DNA from: an uncultured Bacteroidales bacterium
GTDB lineage: Bacteria > Bacteroidota > Bacteroidia > Bacteroidales > Paludibacteraceae
Direction: 5' to 3'
Length of the DNA stretch: 8,241 bases
Assembly (NCBI GenBank): GCA_900556095.1
Contig: USNU01000054.1
Coordinates: 1-8,241 of the forward strand
Part shown: positions 1 through 5,211 of the stretch, piece after piece
Layout: each line of letters opens with the position of its first letter
Position numbering within the stretch: position 1 is the stretch's first letter
Position numbers and translations under genes: made by a program
The notes under the pieces: generated by a model
What the model was told of the DNA's origin: nothing
What the model saw: the letters and a program-made list of their open reading frames with translations, nothing else
The model's database searches: none

Positions 1-750
1 AATCTCGTCCAACTTCGAGCAGTCGGCAGCCCCCGAAACGGCAAAGACATTGTCCACATAGTCTTTCTGTTGAGCGGCAAACTTGGCATTCTTGTTTGTA
101 GGATCGGCAGCCTGCTGCGAGAGCAGTTCGCTGGCCAACTCATAGTCGGCAATAAACTGTTCGCCATACTTGTTGTTATCTGATTTGAACAACGCATAGG
201 ATACATCTACAAACTTTGCCAGCACCTGCATTTGGCTCTTTACACCCATTCCTTCCACCGATTGTTTCAGCCAACCATACGCAGGCTCCATAGAACTTTC
301 GGGGAAATAGTCGCAATAATCCAATGCTTTCTGACCGAGAATATATGCCGTCGGGTACTTCGGGTCGTCACCAAAATACTTGATACGTTTGTCGCTCATC
401 TCGAGAATCAACTGGCGAAGACGTTCTTTTTCTTGCGGGTCCTGGGTGTTCTCGTACTTCCAGTCAATAATCTTACGACCTTGGGTATAGATAGCCTTGT
501 TGGCATTCGGGCAAGTGTTATATACCTCCCACCACGGACCATAAGCATCCGCAAACTGCTTATTCTTTACGCTCTCGTTAAAAAGCGATACATTAATGAT
601 ACAATCTTCGGTGATAGTAGGTTCTTCCTCTACCGCAGCAGGCTGCTCTGCAGGAGCGGGCGCTGCCTCTACTTTTTTCGGTTTCTTTGCACACGCCAAT
701 GCCGGCACTGCTGCACAAAGAGCCACAATAAACAATGAATTGATTTTCAT
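1..750 (-). CDS. Exported, probably TPR-like helical-repeat protein (C-terminus beyond left edge)
   Basis: An open frame of 250 codons starts at ATG 750-748 and runs off the left edge without a stop. The protein opens with Met-Lys-Ile and a hydrophobic stretch ending PALAC. ALA before the Cys fits signal peptidase I, while the Cys itself is a weak lipoprotein candidate because the lipobox order is not canonical. A short Ala/Pro/Glu-rich linker (about residues 25-48) precedes an alpha-helical body with motifs such as NKQFADAYGPWWEVYNTCPN, RIKYFGDDPKYPTAYILG and YALFKSDNNKYGEQFIADYE. This pattern resembles Bacteroidota TPR proteins, often about 350-600 aa, that sit beside outer-membrane protein genes; that match is from memory of the family. 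It lies about 95 nt after the outer-membrane gene on the same strand, with no clear promoter of its own, so co-transcription is likely. Exact function is unknown. Confidence 0.8.
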   Translation of the reverse strand, partial: MKINSLFIVALCAAVPALACAKKPKKVEAAPAPAEQPAAVEEEPTITEDCIINVSLFNESVKNKQFADAYGPWWEVYNTCPNANKAIYTQGRKIIDWKYENTQDPQEKERLRQLILEMSDKRIKYFGDDPKYPTAYILGQKALDYCDYFPESSMEPAYGWLKQSVEGMGVKSQMQVLAKFVDVSYALFKSDNNKYGEQFIADYELASELLSQQAADPTNKNAKFAAQQKDYVDNVFAVSGAADCSKLDEI

Positions 751-845
751 TTCTACTTATAAAATTAAGTGTTTCGTTTTTTATATTAGGTTGTCGTTTG
801 TCTGTCCTGACGAGGCTTATCCAGCCCATTCAAATAGCGTGCCAA

Positions 846-2069
846 TTAGAGTTTGCGTTTGAAGAACCAGTTCTCCGAGATGGACGCATTAAATATCAAT
901 CGGAGCGAATTCTCGGTCAGCCCGATTGACTGCCCTCCGCGATGTCCATACTCCAATGTGGCATTAAATACTGTTGCCGATGTACGGAGCGGAAAACCGA
1001 TGCCGATGCTGGCGGGATAATCCATTGAATTGTTTTTTACATACGAGTTCGCCACATTCAGTCCGCAACGCCATTCCATTCTGTCCACATAGCGTCGTCC
1101 GGTCGGATCATGACGGTACTCCATACCGAAACTATATCGGTCGCGGTCGCGCAAATTCCCTTTGTTCCCCTCATAGAGCGCACCGCTCATACATTGCCGC
1201 TGATAGTCGAAAGCCAAAGTCAGGCGGTTTGCCCACGTATAACTCACACCGCCACCATATACCATCGGCACCTCATACCCTTCATTTTTTGCTGAAACGG
1301 TATCCAACAAAGTGGTCTCATAAGCGGTATAGGTACTGCGCAGTTTCTGCTTTGCTTCAAAAATTCCGCCCAATGCAAACGAATGCTCGCCAAACGTATG
1401 GAAGAACTGCGCACCATAGCGGAACCGCACACTGCTCACAGAGAAAACCGATTTCTGTGTGGTGCTTGTGAGTGCCGACTCGGTAAAACTCAACGAACGG
1501 GTATTGTCCACCTTGCCAAACATATAATAAACATTCGCACCGAGCGCAAACCAATCGCATATATTGAAACTCAAACCGCCATAGACCTCGCTGATACCGC
1601 CTGTACCCACATACGATTTCGTGAAATGGTAGCCCGAACCGATAGAATCGGACATCGTAACATCATAACCCACCGCCGTGTAGGGCAATACACCTGCCGA
1701 AAAGGCAATGTATCTGCGCCATAGCGGAAACTGCATAGTCAGATAATCAAGATTACCATTCGCCTTGTTGCGCATACCGGTAGCATCACTATACCGCGAC
1801 CACATCACACTTGCCGCAAGGTCGAACATAAATGTCAGACTGTCGCACGCAGTGTAGGACGCAGGTTGTGCAGAATTGATAACCCTATTATTACGCATAC
1901 CTATCCCCACTCCGCCCATTGCACGGTAGGTGTTTGGTACATTATCATTCAGTTCGCCGTAAGCATAACGCGAGAATGGCGACGAAGTGCCATTCTGCGC
2001 CAACAAAGATGGCACTGCAAGCACCATCAAACAAAGCGATACTATACAAAATCGTTTTCGCATATCCAT
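846..2069 (-). CDS. Outer-membrane beta-barrel protein, FadL/OMPP1-like
   Basis: This 407-aa protein has an N-terminal signal peptide (basic RKR, hydrophobic core, cleavage likely at LLA before QNG). The mature start has SSPFSRYAYGEL and the segment RAMGGVGIGMRNN followed by NSAQPASYTACDSLTFMFDL. This N-terminal signature is typical of Bacteroidota FadL-like barrels, in which NPAS-type motifs precede the barrel. The rest is alternating amphipathic strands rich in Tyr, Gly and Ser (for example SLSFNICDWFALGANVYYMF), and the end is NWFFKRKL, as in many phylum members. It probably forms a pore or hydrophobic-compound channel in the outer membrane; the substrate is unknown. Two starts are possible, Met 2069 and Met 2063. 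The second gives a conventional MRKRF signal peptide and a longer leader behind the predicted promoter, so it may be the true one. Confidence 0.85.
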   Translation of the reverse strand: MDMRKRFCIVSLCLMVLAVPSLLAQNGTSSPFSRYAYGELNDNVPNTYRAMGGVGIGMRNNRVINSAQPASYTACDSLTFMFDLAASVMWSRYSDATGMRNKANGNLDYLTMQFPLWRRYIAFSAGVLPYTAVGYDVTMSDSIGSGYHFTKSYVGTGGISEVYGGLSFNICDWFALGANVYYMFGKVDNTRSLSFTESALTSTTQKSVFSVSSVRFRYGAQFFHTFGEHSFALGGIFEAKQKLRSTYTAYETTLLDTVSAKNEGYEVPMVYGGGVSYTWANRLTLAFDYQRQCMSGALYEGNKGNLRDRDRYSFGMEYRHDPTGRRYVDRMEWRCGLNVANSYVKNNSMDYPASIGIGFPLRTSATVFNATLEYGHRGGQSIGLTENSLRLIFNASISENWFFKRKL

Positions 2070-2077
2070 TCAGCCTG

Positions 2078-2109
2078 CAAAGTTACAAAAAAAATACCAA
2101 ACATAGAAA
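2078..2109 (-). promoter_or_regulatory. Bacteroidota-type promoter for the outer-membrane protein gene
   Basis: On the minus strand TAACTTTG (2085-2078) matches the -7 consensus TAnnTTTG exactly. Exactly 20 nt upstream is TTTC (2109-2106), one mismatch from the -33 TTTG element. If the last G of the box is near -4, transcription starts near 2074. That leaves a leader of about 5 nt for Met 2069 or 11 nt for Met 2063. The inference rests on consensus matching only. Confidence 0.6.
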
Positions 2110-2185
2110 TAACAGCCAATAAATTTCAAAAAAACACTCTTGTATTGTATTGGATCAGGGTTTGCCAAATAAAAATGTTTCCGAG

Positions 2186-2217
2186 TTTGCACATGCGCCA
2201 AAAAAAATGTACCTTTG
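2186..2217 (+). promoter_or_regulatory. Bacteroidota-type promoter for the HAD phosphatase gene
   Basis: TTTG at 2186-2189, then a spacer of exactly 20 nt, then TACCTTTG at 2210-2217: a full match to the -33/-7 promoter consensus of Bacteroidota (TTTG and TAnnTTTG). Transcription would start near 2221, about 17 nt before the ATG at 2238. It faces away from the promoter of the outer-membrane protein gene, so the two transcripts diverge. Confidence 0.78.
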
Positions 2218-2237
2218 CACATTAATAAATTATAAGA

Positions 2238-2735
2238 ATGAAGCCTGTAAAACTTTTTCTGACCGATGTGGACGGGTGCATGACCGACGGGGGTATGTAC
2301 TATAGTGCCAATGGCGACGAGATGAAACGATTCTGCGTGTACGACGGCATGGGGATTGTTCAACTCCGCAAAGCAGGTATTCCATGCGGCATACTGACCA
2401 GCGAAACGACTGATATTGTGGCACATAGAGCCAAGAAACTCGGTATGGAGTACCTGCGTATGGGGGTCGGAAGTCAGGCGACAACAGGACGACAGACCAA
2501 ACGGGAAGCCGCGCAGGAGATTTGCGAAGATTTAGGAATAACTATGGAAGAGGTATGCTTCGTAGGTGATGACATCAATGACATAGACCTGCTCACGGCG
2601 GTGGGGACGGCAGCATGTCCCGCAAACGCTATGCAGCAAGTGAAAGATATTCAGGGGATTATACACCTGACACACCGCGGCGGCGACGGGGCTATACGGG
2701 AGATTTGCGAGATGATTTTGAACGAAAGTATATGA
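2238..2735 (+). CDS. kdsC: KdsC-like HAD phosphatase (type C0; KDO-8-P or KDN-9-P phosphatase)
   Basis: This 165-aa protein is a capless C0 HAD hydrolase. Motif I is FLTDVDGCMTDG (nucleophile Asp10, acid/base Asp12), the motif II threonine is in ILTSE (Thr54), the motif III lysine is Lys88, and motif IV is GDDIND (110-115). The C-terminal HLTHRGGDGAIREICE matches the RGG segment of KdsC, which inserts into the neighbouring subunit's active site in the tetramer. The family releases phosphate from 2-keto-3-deoxy sugar acid phosphates in the cytosol, for Kdo (LPS core) or KDN/sialic-type sugars. Glu56 and Lys67 occupy the positions I recall as specificity residues of the KDN-9-P phosphatase BT1713, whereas KdsC proper has Gly-Arg at the first site. 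About eight extra residues (roughly 79-86) precede Lys88. The start is well placed behind a consensus promoter. Family is certain, substrate is not. Confidence 0.85.
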   Translation: MKPVKLFLTDVDGCMTDGGMYYSANGDEMKRFCVYDGMGIVQLRKAGIPCGILTSETTDIVAHRAKKLGMEYLRMGVGSQATTGRQTKREAAQEICEDLGITMEEVCFVGDDINDIDLLTAVGTAACPANAMQQVKDIQGIIHLTHRGGDGAIREICEMILNESI

Positions 2736-2739
2736 GATA

Positions 2740-2817
2740 GCATATAAAATCACGCACAAACCACAAAATTATATGAAATCTAATATAAATTGGCATAATA
2801 TTTGTGGAATTATATGC
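2740..2817 (+). promoter_or_regulatory. Candidate HipB operator / control region with inverted and direct repeats
   Basis: The AT-rich gap between the phosphatase stop (2735) and the hipB ATG (2834) contains CCACAAA (2761-2767) inverted as TTTGTGG (2801-2807). The similarity extends inward with a one-base offset. AATTATATG occurs twice in direct orientation, 41 bp apart (2767-2775 and 2808-2816), and GCATATAA (2740-2747) is the inverse of TTATATGC (2810-2817). HipB-type antitoxins repress their own operons through paired palindromic operators, so this is the expected location. AATATTTG (2797-2804) is a one-mismatch -7 box, but no -33 element is seen at the right spacing, so the start site is uncertain. 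Confidence 0.5.
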
Positions 2818-2833
2818 AAACAAATATAGTTTT

Positions 2834-3052
2834 ATGGAGAAGAAAACAAAATTAGCAGAATGTGTCAAAGCCCTACGCAAACAATATGGCATGACACAGG
2901 AAGACTTGGCATATAAATCGGGAGTAAGTTTGTTCTTTGTGCGCGAGATGGAACAAGGCAAAGTATCATTGCGTATGGATAAAGTGAATCAAGTGCTGAA
3001 TTTGTTTAATTATGAGTTAGTTCCACAGCGAAAAGAAGATGCGCAAGGCTGA
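2834..3052 (+). CDS. hipB: HipB-like XRE-family antitoxin / transcriptional repressor
   Basis: This 72-aa protein consists of one XRE/Cro-type helix-turn-helix: LAECVKALRKQYGMTQEDLA, then YKSGVSLFFVREMEQGK (HTH about residues 20-43), then a hydrophobic helix VNQVLNLFNYELVP as in HipB dimerisation segments. It should bind the repeats just upstream and repress the hip operon. By analogy with E. coli O127 HipBST it may also bind the kinase. ATG 2834 is preferred over GTG 2804, because the longer form adds residues outside the domain and would overlap the putative operator. The last 14 nt overlap the start of hipS, which points to translational coupling. Confidence 0.87.
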   Translation: MEKKTKLAECVKALRKQYGMTQEDLAYKSGVSLFFVREMEQGKVSLRMDKVNQVLNLFNYELVPQRKEDAQG

Positions 3053-3359
3053 GATATATTATCAAAACACATTGGCGGGTATTCTGGAAGAGACAGATGC
3101 CGGCTATCGTTTTGTATATGCTGCCCAATACCTACAGCAAACAGGTAGAATGCCTATCAGCCTGACACTGCCCCTTTCGGCAACCGCATACGAAAGCAAG
3201 ATATTATTTCCATTCTTTGATGGATTGATTCCCGAAGGATGGCTCTTGGATGTAGCACTACGAAACACAGATGTCAGCGTCTTGGACAGAATGGGATTGC
3301 TGTTGCTTTGTTGCAAAGATTGTATAGGAGCGATCAGTGTGATAGATGTAAGTAATTGA
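3039..3359 (+). CDS. hipS: HipS-like protein (HipA N-terminal subdomain encoded alone)
   Basis: This 106-aa protein corresponds to the HipA N-terminal domain (Couple_hipA). It has KAEIYYQNTLAGILEE, then SLTLPLSATAYES and LFPFFDGLIPEGWLLD (about 41-70), and ends with KDCIGAISVIDVSN. The domain stops there with a genuine TGA (3357-3359), and the kinase restarts 2 nt later. This is the layout of the tripartite HipBST system of E. coli O127, in which HipS, not HipB, is the main neutraliser of the HipT kinase. Trp68 in IPEGW is a candidate for the tryptophan that HipS places in the kinase active site (Trp65 in E. coli, from memory). The overlap with hipB and the near-abutment with hipT suggest fixed stoichiometry. 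Whether this copy really acts as an antitoxin is inferred. Confidence 0.82.
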   Translation: MRKAEIYYQNTLAGILEETDAGYRFVYAAQYLQQTGRMPISLTLPLSATAYESKILFPFFDGLIPEGWLLDVALRNTDVSVLDRMGLLLLCCKDCIGAISVIDVSN

Positions 3360-3361
3360 TT

Positions 3362-4306
3362 ATGTGCAGGTGCTTGTATTGCTATAAGGAACTGAAGAAT
3401 GGTGAGAAAGACTTTCACCCCGCTTGTTTGCGCCGTTTCTTTGGGACGAATACAATCCCGCTATTCGATTATACCCGTGCTGATATGGACAGATTGGCAA
3501 CCGAAGTGATTGCAACACAAACGACACTGACAGGTGTGCAACCCAAAATATCATTGCACCTCCAAGACCACGCCGGCAGCAAACGCCTGACAATCGTGGG
3601 GCTGTGGGGAGGATATATATTTAAGCCCCAAACGGATGATTACCCTAACTTGCCAGAGGTGGAAGATTTGACTATGCATTTGGCGGAACAGAGTAAAATA
3701 GAAGTGGTACCACATACGTTAATCCGGTTGGCAGACGGGGAATTGGGATACATCACACGACGCATAGACCGACATATGGACAATACCAAAATTGCGATGG
3801 AAGATTTGTGCCAACTATCGGAACGGCAGACAGAATACAAATACAAGAGTTCGTATGAGCAAGTGGCAAAAGTGATTGCACACTATTCTGCCACACCGAT
3901 TTTAGATGTTATGCGATACTATGAATTATTACTATTCTGCTGGATAACAGGTAATAACGATATGCACCTGAAGAATTTTTCATTGTATTGCCCGACGGAG
4001 ACAGGACATATTCTCACCCCTGCCTATGACCTGCTGAATGTGGTAATCGTCAATCCGAAAGATACCGAGGAATTGGCACTGACACTAAATGGGAAGAAGC
4101 GCAAACTGACACGCGCGGATTTCGAGAAAGCCATGCTCAGCTGCGGAATGAACGAGAAAGTGGTGAGCAATATATTTCGCAAGTTCGAGAAGATATATCC
4201 CGCTTGGGAAACCACTATCCGCTCCTCGTTTCTGCCACAGGAAATGCAAGACCGGTATTGGAATTTGGTGCAAGAGAGAATGCAGAGGATAGAAACAAGG
4301 AGTTAG
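3362..4306 (+). CDS. hipT: HipT/HipA-type Ser/Thr kinase toxin with N-terminal Cys/His knuckle
   Basis: A 314-aa HipA C-terminal kinase domain. The N-terminus carries C4-x2-C7 and H19-x2-C22 (CLYCYKEL, FHPAC), a probable zinc knuckle common in Bacteroidota HipA proteins. The Gly-rich loop is TTLTGVQPK (54-62), the ATP-binding lysine is Lys88 in YIFKP, the catalytic loop is GNNDMHLKN (197-205, Asp200), and the metal site is AYDLLN (Asp223). The 23-residue spacing from Asp200 to Asp223 equals that of E. coli HipA Asp309/Asp332. The kinase therefore looks intact. Such kinases phosphorylate aminoacyl-tRNA synthetases (GltX for HipA, TrpS for HipT), halting translation; the target here is unknown. 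The start is ATG 3362, two nt after the hipS stop, rather than TTG 3356. The gate/autophosphorylation positions, Ser in E. coli, are Thr55 and Thr57 here. Confidence 0.88.
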   Translation: MCRCLYCYKELKNGEKDFHPACLRRFFGTNTIPLFDYTRADMDRLATEVIATQTTLTGVQPKISLHLQDHAGSKRLTIVGLWGGYIFKPQTDDYPNLPEVEDLTMHLAEQSKIEVVPHTLIRLADGELGYITRRIDRHMDNTKIAMEDLCQLSERQTEYKYKSSYEQVAKVIAHYSATPILDVMRYYELLLFCWITGNNDMHLKNFSLYCPTETGHILTPAYDLLNVVIVNPKDTEELALTLNGKKRKLTRADFEKAMLSCGMNEKVVSNIFRKFEKIYPAWETTIRSSFLPQEMQDRYWNLVQERMQRIETRS

Positions 4307-4309
4307 AAC

Positions 4310-4447
4310 ATGACCGAATTTGACTACTACATACAACAAGGCGAACCGTCTCAACGCGAAAAGGCGGAGGCATGGGCTATTGCCATCGGTCTGCAAAATG
4401 TGGACGGGCTGAAACCATATCAAACTATACGACACAGCAAACAATGA
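4310..4447 (+). pseudogene. Truncated Fic-family protein (N-terminal remnant, 45 codons)
   Basis: The 45-aa frame begins 3 nt after the hipT stop. Residues 4-36, with YIQQGEPSQREKAEAW and AIGLQNVDGLKP, match the N-terminus of Bacteroidota Fic (AMPylator) proteins as I know them; in those the sequence continues into SxYL, a helical inhibitory segment and the HPFxxGNGR catalytic core. Here homology stops after GLKP, a nine-residue tail follows, and TGA overlaps the next gene's ATG (ATGA, 4444-4447). Nothing of the catalytic domain or the inhibitory motif follows in any frame. The simplest reading is deletion or rearrangement of a fic gene that formed part of the hip operon. It could still be translated and couple ribosomes into the next gene, or have been kept as a small interactor, but a remnant is favoured. 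Confidence 0.65.
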
Positions 4448-5199
4448 CCAACATTGCCATTATATTAGCAGGCGGAATCGGAAGCCGCGTGGGCGGGAAG
4501 ATGCCCAAGCAGTTGCTGCCGTTGGAAGACGGGCGGAGTATTCTGGAGCACTCGGTGGAAGCGTTTGAGCAGGCGGAGTGCATCAACGAGATAGGTATCG
4601 TTATGCACCCCGATTATATCGCGTGCGCCAAAGAGATGTTGCTCCGTAACGGGTGGCAAAAAGTGGCGTTTATCATTGCAGGCGGCAAAGAACGTTGGGA
4701 ATCAAGCCTGAACGCCATTCAGGAAATAGAACAAAGAATAAAGAACAAGGAACAAAGAATAAAGAACAAAGAACAAAAAATCGGGGTACCTATCCTACAA
4801 CCATCCTATAACCATCCTATAACAAATATCCTCCTTCACGATGCCGCACGTCCGTTTGTCAGTCAACGAATTATCAACGACGTGTGCAAGGCGTTAGAGA
4901 CGCATAGGGCTGTAACCGTGGCGATACCTGCCACCGATACAATGTACGCTATTTCGCAAAATACAAGCGGATTGATGGTGCAAGATATTCCGCCGCGGGC
5001 GACATTGATGTGTGCCCAAACGCCACAGGCATTTCGATTGGAGGTAATCACGAAGGCATACGACCGAGCGTTGCAAGACCCAGACCTGCAAGCCACCGAC
5101 GACTGCGGAATCGTCCATCGCTACCTGCCCGAAGTCCCCATCTACATCGTGCAAGGCGACCCCGCCAACCGGAAAATAACCTACAAAGAAGATATTTAA
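4444..5199 (+). CDS. ispD: IspD/TarI-family cytidylyltransferase with internal repeat insertion
   Basis: This 251-aa CTP:phosphate cytidylyltransferase has the CTP-binding loop IILAGGIGSRVGGKMPKQ (6-23, with Arg15 and Lys22), then GGKERWESSLNAI, HDAARPF (132-138), VAIPATDTM, AQTPQAF, TDDCGIV and a C-terminal NRKITYKEDI. HDAARP favours IspD (2-C-methyl-D-erythritol 4-phosphate cytidylyltransferase, the MEP isoprenoid route). The VAIPATDT and KITYKED wording and the envelope-type neighbours resemble polyol-phosphate enzymes such as TarI/Bcs1 (CDP-ribitol). Substrate is therefore open. Between GGKER and HDAARP there are 47 residues against 19 in E. coli IspD; the extra 28 come from tandem repeats (see separate entries). 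The insertion lies in a loop before the active-site strand and keeps the frame and all motifs. ATG 4444 is chosen because the fold begins directly after it; the upstream Met 4372 adds unrelated sequence. Confidence 0.82.
   Translation: MTNIAIILAGGIGSRVGGKMPKQLLPLEDGRSILEHSVEAFEQAECINEIGIVMHPDYIACAKEMLLRNGWQKVAFIIAGGKERWESSLNAIQEIEQRIKNKEQRIKNKEQKIGVPILQPSYNHPITNILLHDAARPFVSQRIINDVCKALETHRAVTVAIPATDTMYAISQNTSGLMVQDIPPRATLMCAQTPQAFRLEVITKAYDRALQDPDLQATDDCGIVHRYLPEVPIYIVQGDPANRKITYKEDI
4729..4781 (+). repeat. 21-bp tandem repeat inside the cytidylyltransferase gene
   Basis: A 21-bp purine-rich unit (starts GAACAAAGAATAAAG) occurs at 4729-4749 and 4750-4770 with one difference, followed by a partial third copy from 4771. 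Each unit encodes seven residues, giving a Lys/Glu/Gln-rich stretch (EQRIKNK twice, then EQKIG) that probably forms a charged helix. The unit length is a multiple of three, so copy-number change would not break the frame. Confidence 0.9.
4790..4822 (+). repeat. 11-bp tandem repeat inside the cytidylyltransferase gene
   Basis: Three 11-bp units follow one another: CTATCCTACAA (4790-4800), CCATCCTATAA (4801-4811) and CCATCCTATAA (4812-4822). Three units total 33 nt, preserving frame, and encode part of VPILQPSYNHPITN. Gain or loss of one unit would shift the frame. Together with the 21-bp repeat this makes up the non-conserved insertion of about 28 residues. Confidence 0.85.
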
Positions 5200-5211
5200 T
5201 AGAACTGCCCA

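Noticed and set aside
232..738. 168-codon open frame on the plus strand at the left edge
   Set aside because: It is antisense to the exported helical-repeat protein, whose frame stays open for 250 codons and starts with a signal peptide.
751..845. Separate promoter for the exported helical-repeat gene
   Set aside because: No TAnnTTTG box is found on the minus strand in this 95-nt gap; TAATTTTA is too poor a match without a -33 partner.
974..1471. 165-codon open frame on the plus strand
   Set aside because: It lies wholly inside the outer-membrane protein gene on the other strand, is rich in His, Arg and Cys, and has no domain-like pattern; it is an antisense shadow.
2736..2833. Rho-independent terminator after the phosphatase gene
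   Set aside because: The inverted repeats are AT-rich, widely spaced and not followed by a T-run; they fit operators better than a terminator.
4729..4822. Possible CRISPR array
   Set aside because: Units are 21 and 11 bp, directly abutting without spacers, and are translated within a conserved enzyme; this is a tandem repeat.
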